In this document: positions 56,264-64,000 of the stretch, one piece after another
Layout: each line of letters starts with the position of its first letter
How positions within the stretch are numbered: the stretch's first letter is position 1
NCBI GenBank assembly: GCA_036496805.1
Contig: DASXKN010000008.1
Location: 16,839 to 80,838, forward strand
Reading direction: 5' to 3'
Length of the DNA: 64,000 nt
Origin: SZAS-103 sp036496805
GTDB taxonomy: Bacteria; Pseudomonadota; Gammaproteobacteria; Xanthomonadales; Xanthomonadaceae
Translations under genes and position numbers: made by a program
The notes under the pieces: generated by a model
Seen by the model: the letters and a program-made list of their open reading frames with translations, nothing else
The model's database searches: none
What the model was told of the DNA's origin: nothing

Positions 56264-57082
56264 ATGTCGCTGATCCTCGAAGCGCTGCGCAAGTCCGAGG
56301 CCGAACGCCGGCTCGGCCAGGCTCCGGACGTGCTGGCGTCGATGCCGGTGATGCATGCGCCATCCGCACCTTCGAGGCGATCCACGGGCGCGATCGTCGG
56401 CGTCGTCCTGGCGCTTTCCGCGCTCGCACTGGCGGGATGGTGGGTGCTGGGACGATCGCATGCGCCGGTCGCCGCCGCCGTCGCGCCAGCGGCATTGCCG
56501 GCAAAGGCCGCGAAACCGGTGGCCGCGGCACCCACGCCGCATGACGAAGCCTCGCCCGCTCCCGCCACGGCAAAGCCTGCGACATCCGCTCCGGCCGCCA
56601 CCACGATCGCGACCGCCGTTCCCCCGATCGCCATGAACGCGCATGGCATCGCCGCGCCGGATGCATCCCCCACAGCGATTGCGCCGCGCACCTCACCGCC
56701 ACCCGGGATGGCGAAAGCGCGCGATGCCTCCGCGGCTGCGCTCACAACCGCCGCGAAGCAGGCCGCGTCGCTGCCCTCGTTCGCCGGATCGCCTCCCGCG
56801 CCCGCCGTCGCGCCTTCCGTCGCATCAACGTCGCCAGCCGCCAATGAGCCGGGCCTGCTGCCAGTCTCCAACCTGGCCGCATCCGAACGTGCCGGGCTGC
56901 CCGCGCTCAAGGTCACGATGCACGTCTACGCCGACGACCCGGCGCAACGCTTCATGATCGTCGACGGCCAGCGCGTGGGCGAAGGCGCGCGCCTGGGCGA
57001 GGGCATCGTGCTCGTGCGCATCCGCCGCGATGGCGCGGAAATCGACGCGCACGGCCGCCGCCTGCTGCTGCCCAATCCCTGA
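56264..57082 (+). CDS. gspB: General secretion pathway protein B
   Basis: 272 residues. MSLILEALRKSEAERRLGQAP is the classic GspB/ExeB start; one transmembrane helix (GAIVGVVLALSALALAGWWVLG), a long Ala/Pro linker and the C-terminal GspB domain (LKVTMHVYADDPAQRFMIVDGQRVGEGARLGEGIVLVRIRRDGA). It pairs with the GspA-like ATPase upstream and contacts the secretin. Confidence 0.9.
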   Translation: MSLILEALRKSEAERRLGQAPDVLASMPVMHAPSAPSRRSTGAIVGVVLALSALALAGWWVLGRSHAPVAAAVAPAALPAKAAKPVAAAPTPHDEASPAPATAKPATSAPAATTIATAVPPIAMNAHGIAAPDASPTAIAPRTSPPPGMAKARDASAAALTTAAKQAASLPSFAGSPPAPAVAPSVASTSPAANEPGLLPVSNLAASERAGLPALKVTMHVYADDPAQRFMIVDGQRVGEGARLGEGIVLVRIRRDGAEIDAHGRRLLLPNP

Positions 57083-57120
57083 GCGACGCGCCCGTCGTTC
57101 GTCGACGACCGCTCCTTGCG

Positions 57121-57126
57121 TACACT
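57121..57126 (+). promoter_or_regulatory. -10 box of the DUF1820 gene
   Basis: TACACT ends 7 nt before the ATG; no Shine-Dalgarno is seen, so the mRNA is likely leaderless. A TTGCG-like sequence directly upstream is too close to be its -35. Confidence 0.5.
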
Positions 57127-57133
57127 CACCGCC

Positions 57134-57457
57134 ATGTCGACCCGCAAGCTCTACAAGATCAGCTTCCTCAGCGCCGGCCGCATCTACGAGCTGTACGCGC
57201 GCAAGGTCGCGAGCAGCGAGCTGTGGGGATTCACCGAAGTGTCGGAGCTGGTCTTCGACGTCGGCGAAGGCGTGGTCGTCGATCCGACCGAGGAACGCCT
57301 GCGCGACGAATTCGGCGCGACGAAGAAGCTGCACCTGCCGATGCAGTCGATCCTGCGCGTGGAGGAAGTCGAGCGCCGCGGCGCCGCCCGCATCCGCGAC
57401 GCCGCCAGCGGCAAAGCGGTGGTCACGCCGTTTCCGATGCCGTCGAAGACGCGGTGA
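57134..57457 (+). CDS. DUF1820 protein
   Basis: 107 residues, soluble. KLYKISFLSAGRIYELYARKVASSELWGFTEVSELVFD and VDPTEERLRDEFGATKKLHLPMQSILRVEEVERRGAARI cover the whole DUF1820 family. The role is unknown; the size and conservation suggest a small housekeeping or regulatory protein. Confidence 0.9.
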   Translation: MSTRKLYKISFLSAGRIYELYARKVASSELWGFTEVSELVFDVGEGVVVDPTEERLRDEFGATKKLHLPMQSILRVEEVERRGAARIRDAASGKAVVTPFPMPSKTR

Positions 57458-57479
57458 ACCCAAACTCCAAGGACAGCCC

Positions 57480-58118
57480 ATGCGTAAATTTCTGCCAGCC
57501 GTCATAGCCGTGACAGTCCTTTCATCCGTTTCGTACGCGGGCGAAGAAATCACCAAGGATCTCCCGTCCGGGACTCTCCAAAAGGGAAGCCTTGCAAATG
57601 CTCAATTGATTCAGGACACCATGATGGGAGTCGTGAGCAAGGCAGCGACTCTTGGCTGCAGAAAGTTCGATTCCTACAAGCCCTACGTGGTCGCTCTACC
57701 GGAGGGAACACCGGGATCGCGGGTCTGGCGGGAAAAATGGATCGTCCTGTGCCAGGGCCAGGAATATCCGATCGACATCAGATTCAATGAATCGGGCATG
57801 GGCGCGGCGGACTACCAGATTTCTTCCGGAGCAAGTCGGCCCGCCGCTGGCGCCAGGATTGATGGCTCCACGGATGAAACCACCACTTCCTCCCTGCAAG
57901 CCATTCGGCATGGCCTTTCAAATCGCGAAAATTGCCTGTTGTCATCCGCCCTGATGCGCATACAAATTGCCGATCAGCGAAAACGGGCGCAAGAGTCGGG
58001 CAACAAGGACGCCGTGGCTGGCCCGATTGGCCCAAGAATCACGGGCATGACCTACGAACAAATAATCGCCTATTCGGAAACTTTTCCGGCAAGCATCACG
58101 GCGCTCTGCCGGAACTGA
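57480..58118 (+). CDS. Hypothetical secreted protein
   Basis: 212 residues. A signal peptide (RKFLPAVIAVTVLSSVSYAGEE), three cysteines in the mature part apart from the last (LGCRKF, VLCQGQ, ENCLLS, ALCRN) that could form two disulfides, and a C-terminal helix. I do not recognise the family. AAGGA lies six bases before the ATG. Codon use is noticeably more AT-rich than in the neighbours, a sign of later acquisition. It begins 22 nt after DUF1820. Confidence 0.75.
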   Translation: MRKFLPAVIAVTVLSSVSYAGEEITKDLPSGTLQKGSLANAQLIQDTMMGVVSKAATLGCRKFDSYKPYVVALPEGTPGSRVWREKWIVLCQGQEYPIDIRFNESGMGAADYQISSGASRPAAGARIDGSTDETTTSSLQAIRHGLSNRENCLLSSALMRIQIADQRKRAQESGNKDAVAGPIGPRITGMTYEQIIAYSETFPASITALCRN

Positions 58119-58264
58119 GCCGGCGCCGTCTGCGAGGATGGTTCCCTGGCCGGTCTCACCGAGGCGCAGCAGGTGTTCGCCGGATTCGAGCCGGTCGGGA
58201 TCTACGCGAGAACGCTTGTTGTCCGCGAGCCTGGCAGACCGGCCAGCGCAGCTTTTCGGCGCCG

Positions 58265-59665
58265 TCAATGCACGCTCGCGTCCGTCGCCGCCTTCGCCAT
58301 CGTCGCGCGCGGCAGGCGCTTGAGCGCCTTCAGGCCTTCGGCGATCGCGTAGTTGTCGGCGAACACGACCGCGTCGCCGCCTTCGTCCTCGTCGCCGGCG
58401 TCGCTGCTGCTGGCGAGGTGGCCGGGCAGGTCGCGCTCGCGGGTGTTGTCGCCGCCGGTGGCGTCGAGCTCGCTCTTCGCGCTCGGATTGAGCACGAGGT
58501 CGGGATGGATGCCGCGCGCCTGGATCGACTTGCCGCTGGGCGTGTAGTAGCGCGCGGTGGTGAGCTTGATCGAGTCGCCGTTGTCGAGCGGGATGACGGT
58601 CTGCACCGAGCCCTTGCCGAAGGTGCGGCTACCGACGACTTCGGCGCGGTGGTTGTCCTGCAAGGCGCCGGTCAGCACTTCCGAGGCGCTGGCGGTGCCG
58701 CCGTCGACCAGCACGACGATCGGCGCGCCGTGCAGCACGTCGCCGGGGCTGGCGGTGAAGGTGGCGTTCGAATAGCTCAGGCGGCCCTTGGTGGAGACGA
58801 TCGTGCCGCTGTCGAGAAAAGCATCCGCCGCCTCGACCGCGGCGTTGAGCAGGCCGCCGGGATTGCTGCGCAGGTCGAGCACGAGTCCATGCAGCGGACC
58901 ATGGTTCTGGGTCACAAGGTCGGCGACCTGCGCGGTCATCGCGGTGGCGGTGTCGGCCTGGAATTCGCTCAGGCGCACATAGCCGTAGCCGGGTTCGAGC
59001 AGGCGCGAGGTCACGCTCTGGATCTTCACGGTGCCGCGCTTGACGAAGATCGTCATCGGTCCGTTGACGCCGTCGCGCGCCACGCTGAGCTTGACCGTGC
59101 TGCCCGGAGGTCCGCGCAGGCCGAGGGTCGCGCCGTCGGCGTTGTCGGCTTCGATCGGTTTTCCGTCGATCTCGATGATGATGTCGCCGGCCAGCAGGCC
59201 TGCGCGCGCGGCGGGCGAGCCGGGAATCGGCGCGATCACGCGCAGGCTGCGGTCGGGCAACTGCATCACCTCGATGCCGATGCCCTGGTAGGCGCCGTTG
59301 GTGTCCTCGTCGAGCTGCTGCGACTCCTGCTTGTCGAGGTAGGCGCTGTGCGGATCGAGGTTGGTGAGCAGGCCGCGCACCGAGGCCTGCATCAGGCGGC
59401 GATCGGTGATCTTGTCGACGTAGGCTTCCTTGACGGCGCGGTAGACGGCGACGTAGCGCTGGATCTCCTCGAGCGGCACGTTGCCATCGCGATCGGCCAG
59501 GCCGGCCTGGGTCGCGGCGGCCTTGGCCTGCTGGATTTCGTCGGCGCTCGGCGCGGCCGGTTGCGCTGCGCCTGCAGGCGCGACGCCCTGTGCCAAGGCC
59601 ATGGGCGCCGCCAGCAGCAAGGCCAGCAGGGACGAGCGCAAGGTCGTTCGGATTGCGAAATTCAT
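58265..59665 (-). CDS. ctpA: C-terminal processing peptidase (S41)
   Basis: 466 residues. Signal peptide (LRSSLLALLLAAPMALAQ), a PDZ domain (about 110-190, with GIGIEVMQLPDRSLRV and SPAARAGLLAGDIIIEIDG) and the S41 protease core: LVLDLRSNPGGLLNAAVEAAD, the Ser region GGTASASEVL and the Lys in TFGKGSVQT. It trims or degrades periplasmic proteins, commonly with peptidoglycan hydrolases as substrates. The acidic, repeat-poor tail (DAGDEDEGGDAV) is unusual. It follows envC in the same direction. Confidence 0.93.
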   Translation of the reverse strand: MNFAIRTTLRSSLLALLLAAPMALAQGVAPAGAAQPAAPSADEIQQAKAAATQAGLADRDGNVPLEEIQRYVAVYRAVKEAYVDKITDRRLMQASVRGLLTNLDPHSAYLDKQESQQLDEDTNGAYQGIGIEVMQLPDRSLRVIAPIPGSPAARAGLLAGDIIIEIDGKPIEADNADGATLGLRGPPGSTVKLSVARDGVNGPMTIFVKRGTVKIQSVTSRLLEPGYGYVRLSEFQADTATAMTAQVADLVTQNHGPLHGLVLDLRSNPGGLLNAAVEAADAFLDSGTIVSTKGRLSYSNATFTASPGDVLHGAPIVVLVDGGTASASEVLTGALQDNHRAEVVGSRTFGKGSVQTVIPLDNGDSIKLTTARYYTPSGKSIQARGIHPDLVLNPSAKSELDATGGDNTRERDLPGHLASSSDAGDEDEGGDAVVFADNYAIAEGLKALKRLPRATMAKAATDASVH

Positions 59666-59751
59666 GTCGCCATCATCGCATTGCCGGAAGGGAAATCCAT
59701 CGTACGTTCGACCCGGTAAAGGGATGTTTCGTTCCGTCCCCTCGCGGGCAT

Positions 59752-61143
59752 TCAGCGTGGCCGCAACCAGGCGCGCGGGTCGACCGCCTTGCCGTTCTGG
59801 CGGATCTCGAAATACAGGGCGTTGCGGCCCTGCCCGCCGGAACTGCCGACGGTGGCGAGCGCCTCGCCCGCCTGGACGGTGTCGCCGGCGTTCTTCAGCA
59901 GGGCGTCGTTGTTGGCGTACAGGCTCATCACGCCATGCCCGTGGTCGACGATGACCAGCAGGCCGTAGCCCTTGAGCCAGTTCGCGAAAGCGACGCGGCC
60001 ATCGGCCACGGCGTGGACTTCCTCGCCCGCCGAGCCGGCAATCAGCAGGCCGCTGCTGTCGCCACCGAAGCTTGAGAGCATGCGACCTTCGATCGGCCAC
60101 GCGAAATGGCCGGGCGTGCCATTGAAGGGCACGACGACCGGCGGCGGGTGGCTCGGCGTCACCATGGCCACGGCCTGCTGCTGATGGTGCGGCGTGGCGA
60201 CGATGATGTGCGTCGGCGGAGGCGGGAGCGGTGGTGGCGGTGGCGTGCGCGCCATCACCACCGTGAGCTTTTTCACCAGGTTCTCGAGCGAATCGGCGTC
60301 GCGGCCGAGCGCCTGCATGCGCGCGGCGCGATCGTGGTAGCCGGCATCGAGCGAGGCGACCAGCTTGCCGCGCTGCGCGCGCTGCGATTGCACGGCGGCG
60401 AGCTTCGCGGCCTGCTCCTGCCGCGACGCCGCCAGTTCGGCGCGCTGCGCATCGACCTGCTTCGAGAGGTCGGCGAGGATGCGCAGCTGGTCGGTGAGCG
60501 CGTGGATGCGGCGCAGGCGATCGGCTTCGAGGTAGTGGTGGTACTGGAGTGCCCGTGCGAGGTCGACGACGCGATCCTGCGCGAGCAGCAGTTTGAGCTG
60601 TTCGTCGCCACCGAGCGCATAGGCCGAGCGCACCAGCGCCGCGAGTTCGGCGCGTTGCCCGGAGAGTTTCTTCTTCAGGACTCCCTGCTGCGCTTCCAGG
60701 TCGGCGAGCTTCGACTGCTGCGCGGCAATTGCCGCCTCGGTGTCGTGCAGTGCGCGCGTCGCCGTGCCGACGCCGGTGTCGGCGGTGCGCAAGGCCTTGC
60801 TGGCGTCGCTGCGTTCACCTTCGATCTCGTGCTGTTGTTGCGCCAGCGCATCAAGCTGAGCGCGCAGGTCCTGCAACTGGTTCTCGGCCGTGGCCTTGCC
60901 GGCGGCAGCTTCGGCCTTGGCCTTCGTGTCCGCCTCGCGGGCGGCTTCGTATTTCGCTTTCGCGGCTGCCTGCTCGGCGGTTTCGTGTCTTGTTTTCGCG
61001 GCCGCCTGTTCGGCGGTTTCGTGTCTTGTTTTCGCGGCCGCCTGTTCGGCGGCCACGGTGTCATTGCGACGGGATGGCGCGGCGGCGATGGTCGCGCAGG
61101 CCAGGACCAGCGACATCGCCGCCAGCGATCGCCATCGCTTCAC
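59752..61143 (-). CDS. envC: Murein hydrolase activator EnvC
   Basis: 463 residues from a GTG that overlaps the gpmI stop (GTGA). Signal sequence (WRSLAAMSLVLACATIAAA), a long coiled coil (about 25-290), a Pro-rich stretch and a C-terminal LytM/M23 domain (WPIEGRMLSSFGG to YFEIRQNGKAVDPRAWLRPR). The zinc-binding His and Asp of active M23 enzymes are replaced (SGLLIAGSAG), as in EnvC, which activates amidases instead of cutting. The first coil holds a 12-residue tandem repeat. Confidence 0.93.
   Translation of the reverse strand: MKRWRSLAAMSLVLACATIAAAPSRRNDTVAAEQAAAKTRHETAEQAAAKTRHETAEQAAAKAKYEAAREADTKAKAEAAAGKATAENQLQDLRAQLDALAQQQHEIEGERSDASKALRTADTGVGTATRALHDTEAAIAAQQSKLADLEAQQGVLKKKLSGQRAELAALVRSAYALGGDEQLKLLLAQDRVVDLARALQYHHYLEADRLRRIHALTDQLRILADLSKQVDAQRAELAASRQEQAAKLAAVQSQRAQRGKLVASLDAGYHDRAARMQALGRDADSLENLVKKLTVVMARTPPPPPLPPPPTHIIVATPHHQQQAVAMVTPSHPPPVVVPFNGTPGHFAWPIEGRMLSSFGGDSSGLLIAGSAGEEVHAVADGRVAFANWLKGYGLLVIVDHGHGVMSLYANNDALLKNAGDTVQAGEALATVGSSGGQGRNALYFEIRQNGKAVDPRAWLRPR
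60952..61052. repeat. 36-bp tandem repeat within envC
   Basis: Two perfect 36-bp copies (60981-61016 and 61017-61052) preceded by a decayed partial copy (from about 60952). Each encodes ETAEQAAAKTRH, a heptad-compatible segment of the coiled coil. Copy number is likely to vary between strains. Confidence 0.88.
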
Positions 61144-62687
61144 GCCAGGCGCACCAGCGACTGCCCGGTCATCGCCGCAGGCTGCGGCAGGCCAAGCAGC
61201 TGCAGCAGGGTCGGCGCAAGGTCGCGTAGCGCACCGCCTTCGCGCAGGCTGGCCTTGCGGCCGAAATAGACGCAATCGACCGGGCCGACGGTGTGCGCGG
61301 TGTGCGGTTGTCCGCTGACGGGATCGCACATCTGTTCGAGGTTGCCGTGGTCGGCGGTGACGATCATCTCGCCACCCACGTCTTCAAGCGCGGCGCGGAT
61401 CGCGCCGAGCGCGACGTCCACCGCCTCGGCGGCCTGGATCGCCGCTTCGAGGATGCCGGTATGGCCGACCATGTCGGGGTTGGCGATGTTGCAGACGATA
61501 GCATCGAAGCGGCGCGAACGGATCGCGTCGCACAGCTTCGCCGTCAACTCGGGCAGGCTCATCTGCGGCTGCAGGTCGTAGGTAGCGACCTTCGGCGAGG
61601 GAACCATGATGCGCTCCTCGCCTGCGGCCGGCGCCTCGACGCCACCGTTGAAGAAGAAGGTGACGTGCGCGTACTTCTCGGTCTCGGCGATGCGCAGCTG
61701 CGTCATTCCATGCGCGGCGAGCACCTCGCCGAAGGTGTCGCGCAGGTCCTCGGGCAGGTACGCGACCGGCGCAGCCAGGCTGGCGTCGTACTCGGTCAGG
61801 CAGACGTAGCGCGACAATGCGATCGGGCGCGGACGGACGAAACCCTTGAAGTCCTCGCGCACGAAGCAGGCGCTGATCTCGCGGGCGCGATCGGCGCGGA
61901 AGTTCATGAACACCACGGCGTCGCCGTCGCGCATCGGCGCACTGCCGGCGATCACGGTGGGCTTGACGAACTCGTCGTTCTCGCCGCGTGCATAAGCCTC
62001 CGCGAGTGCGTGCCGCGCATCGGGCGCGGTGAATTCGGCGCTGGCCTCGGCGATCGCCGACCAGGCCTTCTCGACGCGATCCCAGCGCTGGTCGCGGTCC
62101 ATCGCGTAATAGCGACCGCTGACGCTGGCGATGCGCGCGTTGCCGAGCTTCGCGCATACGTCTTCCAGCGCACGCAGGCTCGGCTCGGCCGAGCGCGGCG
62201 GGGTGTCGCGGCCGTCGAGGAAGGCGTGCACGGCGACGCGCGACACCCCGCGGCGCTTCGCGAGATCGAGCATCGCGAAGATGTGCGCCTCGTGGCTGTG
62301 CACGCCGCCGGGCGAGAGCAGGCCGAACACGTGCAGCGTGCCGTCGTTCGATTTCGCCGCGTCGCAGGCCGCGCACAACTCGGTGTTGGCGAAGAACGAA
62401 CCGTCCTCGATCGCCGCATCGATCCGGGTGAGATCCTGGTAGACGATGCGACCGGCGCCGATGTTCATGTGCCCGACTTCGGAATTGCCCATCTGGCCGT
62501 CGGGGAGACCGACGAACCGGCCTTCGGTGTGCACCAGCGCGTGCGGACATTCGGCAAGCAACCGTCGCCAGTTCGGCGCCCGCGCCTGTGCGATCGCATC
62601 GTCGGGCGCATTCGCCTGTTCGCGATGGCCCCAGCCGTCGAGGATCAACAGCAGGACCGGTTTCGGTCGGTGACTTTCGGCACTCAC
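61140..62687 (-). CDS. gpmI: 2,3-bisphosphoglycerate-independent phosphoglycerate mutase
   Basis: 515 residues. PVLLLILDGWGHRE with metal-binding Asp17, the phosphorylated Ser69 in GQMGNSEVGHMNIGAG, HAFLDGRDTPPRSAE, FMNFRADRAREI, NPDMVGHTG and VTADHGNLEQM are the full set for the Mn-dependent enzyme, which interconverts 3- and 2-phosphoglycerate. Start GTG at 62687 (MSAESHRPKP); the ATG at 62768 would add unrelated residues. TACACT lies about 37 nt upstream on the minus strand. gpmI-envC-ctpA is a common gammaproteobacterial order. Confidence 0.95.
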   Translation of the reverse strand: MSAESHRPKPVLLLILDGWGHREQANAPDDAIAQARAPNWRRLLAECPHALVHTEGRFVGLPDGQMGNSEVGHMNIGAGRIVYQDLTRIDAAIEDGSFFANTELCAACDAAKSNDGTLHVFGLLSPGGVHSHEAHIFAMLDLAKRRGVSRVAVHAFLDGRDTPPRSAEPSLRALEDVCAKLGNARIASVSGRYYAMDRDQRWDRVEKAWSAIAEASAEFTAPDARHALAEAYARGENDEFVKPTVIAGSAPMRDGDAVVFMNFRADRAREISACFVREDFKGFVRPRPIALSRYVCLTEYDASLAAPVAYLPEDLRDTFGEVLAAHGMTQLRIAETEKYAHVTFFFNGGVEAPAAGEERIMVPSPKVATYDLQPQMSLPELTAKLCDAIRSRRFDAIVCNIANPDMVGHTGILEAAIQAAEAVDVALGAIRAALEDVGGEMIVTADHGNLEQMCDPVSGQPHTAHTVGPVDCVYFGRKASLREGGALRDLAPTLLQLLGLPQPAAMTGQSLVRLA

Positions 62688-62840
62688 GGGAGAACTCGTC
62701 GGCAGCGCAAGGTGGTCGCGTGGATAGTGTAACGGAGCATCGCTAAACCCTTGGCCGCGCTCCGGCATCGAACGTCTGGAAAGCGGATTCTTCCTGCGTT
62801 CCGGACCTTACCCGCCCCATCACCGAATCGAGGAATCGCC

Positions 62841-63488
62841 ATGCGTATCGCAGCGCCGCTGTCCGCCATCGCCCTGAGCCTGTTGCTCATCACCGGTTGC
62901 GACGCCGGCAATGGACTCGACAAGGTCAACGGCAGCGTCGATGTGCAGGCTGGTTCGCACGTCGGCAACGCGAGCACGGTCAACGGCAGCATCGAAATCG
63001 GTCACGACGCGACCGTGGCCAGCGCGGAAACCGTCAATGGCGAAATCGACCTCGGGCCGCATGCGCACGCGAACTCGCTGGAGACCGTCAACGGAGGGAT
63101 CCAGATCGAGTCCGCGGCGGAGGTAGTGCGCAGCGCGGCCACGGTCAACGGCAGCCTGGAACTGGCGTCCGGAAGCCATGTCGGCGGCAGGCTGGAGAAC
63201 GTCAACGGCACGATCAAGCTCGACCATGCCAACGTCGACGGCGGCATCGACACTGTCGATGGCGATGTGACCATCGGCAGCGGCTCCATCGTGCGCACGG
63301 GTCTGCACGTCGAAAAGCCGCACGGCTTCTTCGTCCACGTTTCGCGCAAGCCCCGCATCGTGATCGCGTCGGGCGCGACGGTGGACGGCACGCTCCAGTT
63401 CGATCGCGACGTGGACCTGCTGGTCGCGTCCGACGCCAAGATCGGCAAGGTGGTCGGCGCTAAGCCGCAGCCCTACAACGGCAAGTGA
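62841..63488 (+). CDS. Lipoprotein with beta-solenoid-like 18-residue repeats
   Basis: 215 residues. Lipobox LITGC with the lipidated Cys20. From residue 29 the motif V-N-G followed by alternating hydrophobic residues recurs about every 18-19 residues (V29, V47, V65, V83, V102, V121, V139), for example TVNGSIEIG, TVNGEIDLG, TVNGSLELA, NVNGTIKLD. This is the pattern of a short right-handed beta helix, as in bactofilins or adhesin-like domains. Asp at residue 21 would suggest inner-membrane retention by the +2 rule. Function unknown. Confidence 0.82.
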   Translation: MRIAAPLSAIALSLLLITGCDAGNGLDKVNGSVDVQAGSHVGNASTVNGSIEIGHDATVASAETVNGEIDLGPHAHANSLETVNGGIQIESAAEVVRSAATVNGSLELASGSHVGGRLENVNGTIKLDHANVDGGIDTVDGDVTIGSGSIVRTGLHVEKPHGFFVHVSRKPRIVIASGATVDGTLQFDRDVDLLVASDAKIGKVVGAKPQPYNGK

Positions 63489-63640
63489 GCGAAGGATCGC
63501 GGCACGTACGGCGGCGCCAGTTGGTGGCTGACGCGGACCGATAGCGAGTCGCAGAGCACTCGCAAGTTGCGCGGCCCGTCGGAGCCGTCCAACACCGTTG
63601 GAAGAATCGGCAGCCGTTAACCGGGCCGTTGATGGGCAAA

Positions 63641-63676
63641 GCAAAAGGCCGGTCCCTTTCGAGGCCGGCTTTTTGC
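63641..63676. terminator. Bidirectional terminator between the lipoprotein and rRNA operon
   Basis: AAAAGGCCGG ... CCGGCTTTTT, a 10-bp stem with one G-T pair and T runs in both directions. It ends the lipoprotein message and is the last of three terminators met by rRNA transcription. The rest of 63489-63640 holds nothing I recognise. Confidence 0.85.
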
Positions 63677-63730
63677 TTTCGCACAAACCAGGCGATGACC
63701 TGTTGCAGCCACCTGCGGTGGCTACAAAGA

Positions 63731-63762
63731 CAAACGCCACCCTCGGTTGGAGGTGGCGTTTG
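63731..63762 (-). terminator. rRNA operon terminator, distal copy
   Basis: CAAACGCCACC / GGTGGCGTTTG, 11-bp stem, followed on the minus strand by a short T-rich stretch (TCTTTG). Confidence 0.88.
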
Positions 63763-63820
63763 CTTTTTCAAAAAGACCCTGGCGATGACCTGTTGCAGCC
63801 ACCTGCGGTGGCTACAAAGA

Positions 63821-63852
63821 CAAACGCCACCCCCGGGTGGAGGTGGCGTTTG
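63821..63852 (-). terminator. rRNA operon terminator, proximal copy
   Basis: Same 11-bp stem as the distal copy with a slightly different loop (TCCACCCGGG against TCCAACCGAG), 14 nt past the 5S 3' end. Confidence 0.9.
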
Positions 63853-63865
63853 CTTTTCAAAAAGA

Positions 63866-63981
63866 CCCTGGCGATGACCTACTCTTGCATGGCTTGAGCC
63901 ACACTACCATTGGCGCGCCTGCGTTTCACTGCCGAGTTCGGGATGGGATCGGGTGGTGCCACAGGGCTATGGTCGCCAGGG
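63866..63981 (-). rRNA. rrf: 5S ribosomal RNA
   Basis: About 116 nt. Terminal helix CCCTGGCGAC ... GTCATCGCCAGGG, and the conserved internal parts read on the minus strand: CCCATCCCGAACTCGG, AGTGAAACGC and CAATGGTAGTGTGG, which are standard bacterial 5S elements. It is the last gene of an rRNA operon whose 23S gene must lie beyond position 64000. Confidence 0.96.
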
Positions 63982-64000
63982 AGAGGGTGGAGGGTCGCGG

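Larger units (their letters stand above)
63691..63869 (-). repeat. Tandem duplication of the 5S 3' tip plus terminator
   Basis: Two units (63691-63780, 90 bp; 63781-63869, 89 bp), nearly identical. Read on the minus strand each contains a T-rich spacer, the hairpin CAAACGCCACC/GGTGGCGTTTG, a second hairpin (TAGCCACC GCA GGTGGCTG) and the sequence AGGTCATCGCC, which is also the 3' end of 5S RNA. The unit therefore arose by duplication of the end of the rRNA operon. Confidence 0.9.

Noticed and set aside
58119..58264. Riboswitch or leader upstream of neighbouring genes
   Set aside because: The gap is downstream of both converging genes and shows no conserved aptamer features.
57942..58268. 108-codon minus-strand frame between the secreted hypothetical protein and ctpA
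   Set aside because: It overlaps the end of the secreted-protein gene, has no recognisable motif and no convincing ribosome site. A decayed gene remnant is possible but not supportable.
60952..61052. Possible CRISPR-like direct repeats
   Set aside because: The units are head-to-tail without spacers and encode regular coiled-coil residues of EnvC.
63489..63640. Possible tRNA or small RNA gene before the rRNA operon end
   Set aside because: I looked for acceptor-stem pairing and the TTCGA-type T loop and found none.

Overview
The window is GC-rich chromosomal DNA of a gammaproteobacterium, most likely of the order Lysobacterales (Xanthomonadales). The inference rests on the cox gene order (DUF2244, coxB, coxA, small gene, ctaG, coxC, DUF2909, SURF1, thiol protein, ctaA, cyoE), a short PutA without a ribbon-helix-helix domain, the tsaD-rpsU-yqeY-dnaG run, TACACT-like -10 boxes and the style of the dispersed palindromic repeats. 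Family and genus cannot be fixed by reading alone. Housekeeping genes dominate; one clear accessory block lies at the left end.

Left end, 1-6710: a small defence/stability island. A BrnT-type toxin with the start of its antitoxin, a helix-turn-helix regulator, a single-chain type ISP restriction-modification enzyme (nuclease, helicase, adenine methylase and target-recognition region in about 1656 residues) and a HigB/HigA-type toxin-antitoxin pair. Between regulator and enzyme lie two identical palindromes 22 bp apart, a probable operator pair that would make the regulator a controller of the R-M gene.

6895-22541: an MFS-acyltransferase fusion, a membrane-fused spermidine-synthase-like protein, ampE, nudC, erpA, a coiled-coil membrane protein, DUF4126, hemJ, then a two-gene signalling unit: a REC/degenerate GGDEF/degenerate EAL protein (FimX-like in style) followed 7 nt later by a hybrid histidine kinase with REC and HPt domains. 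A repeat-filled gap and rppH follow.

22712-40307: a cysteine-rich TonB-dependent receptor, lytic transglycosylase slt, an NDUFA9-like protein, cca, a VanZ-like protein, a MidA/NDUFAF7-like methyltransferase, DUF2147, a pteridine-reductase-like SDR, an EcsC-like protein, a DUF6159-like membrane protein, folK, folB, tsaD, rpsU, yqeY, an orphan gene and dnaG. 40503-49514 is the cytochrome c oxidase structural and assembly cluster, all on the minus strand except one small gene, running from DUF2244/coxB down to cyoE. 49714-63488 holds putA, a FadL-type porin, a GspA/ExeA-GspB pair, DUF1820, a secreted hypothetical protein, ctpA-envC-gpmI and a beta-solenoid-like lipoprotein. The window ends in the 3' part of an rRNA operon (5S on the minus strand) with three terminators, two inside a 90-bp tandem duplication that also carries the 3' tip of 5S.

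The most unusual content is not a protein system but a family of hairpin-rich intergenic elements. Two 107-bp copies (21837 and 28933) differ at seven positions, six of which keep base pairing by compensatory or G-U changes in the plus-strand sense, as expected for a structured RNA. Relatives with the same hairpin tip (ATGGAT) occur downstream of coxA and inside dnaG, where a palindromic segment flanked by near-direct repeats adds about 22 residues in frame. A separate array of five different perfect hairpins lies between nudC and ampE. A different palindromic element (ends AAAAGGGGTCAGAG) sits exactly at the folB-folK junction and supplies the stop codon of one gene and the start codon of the other.
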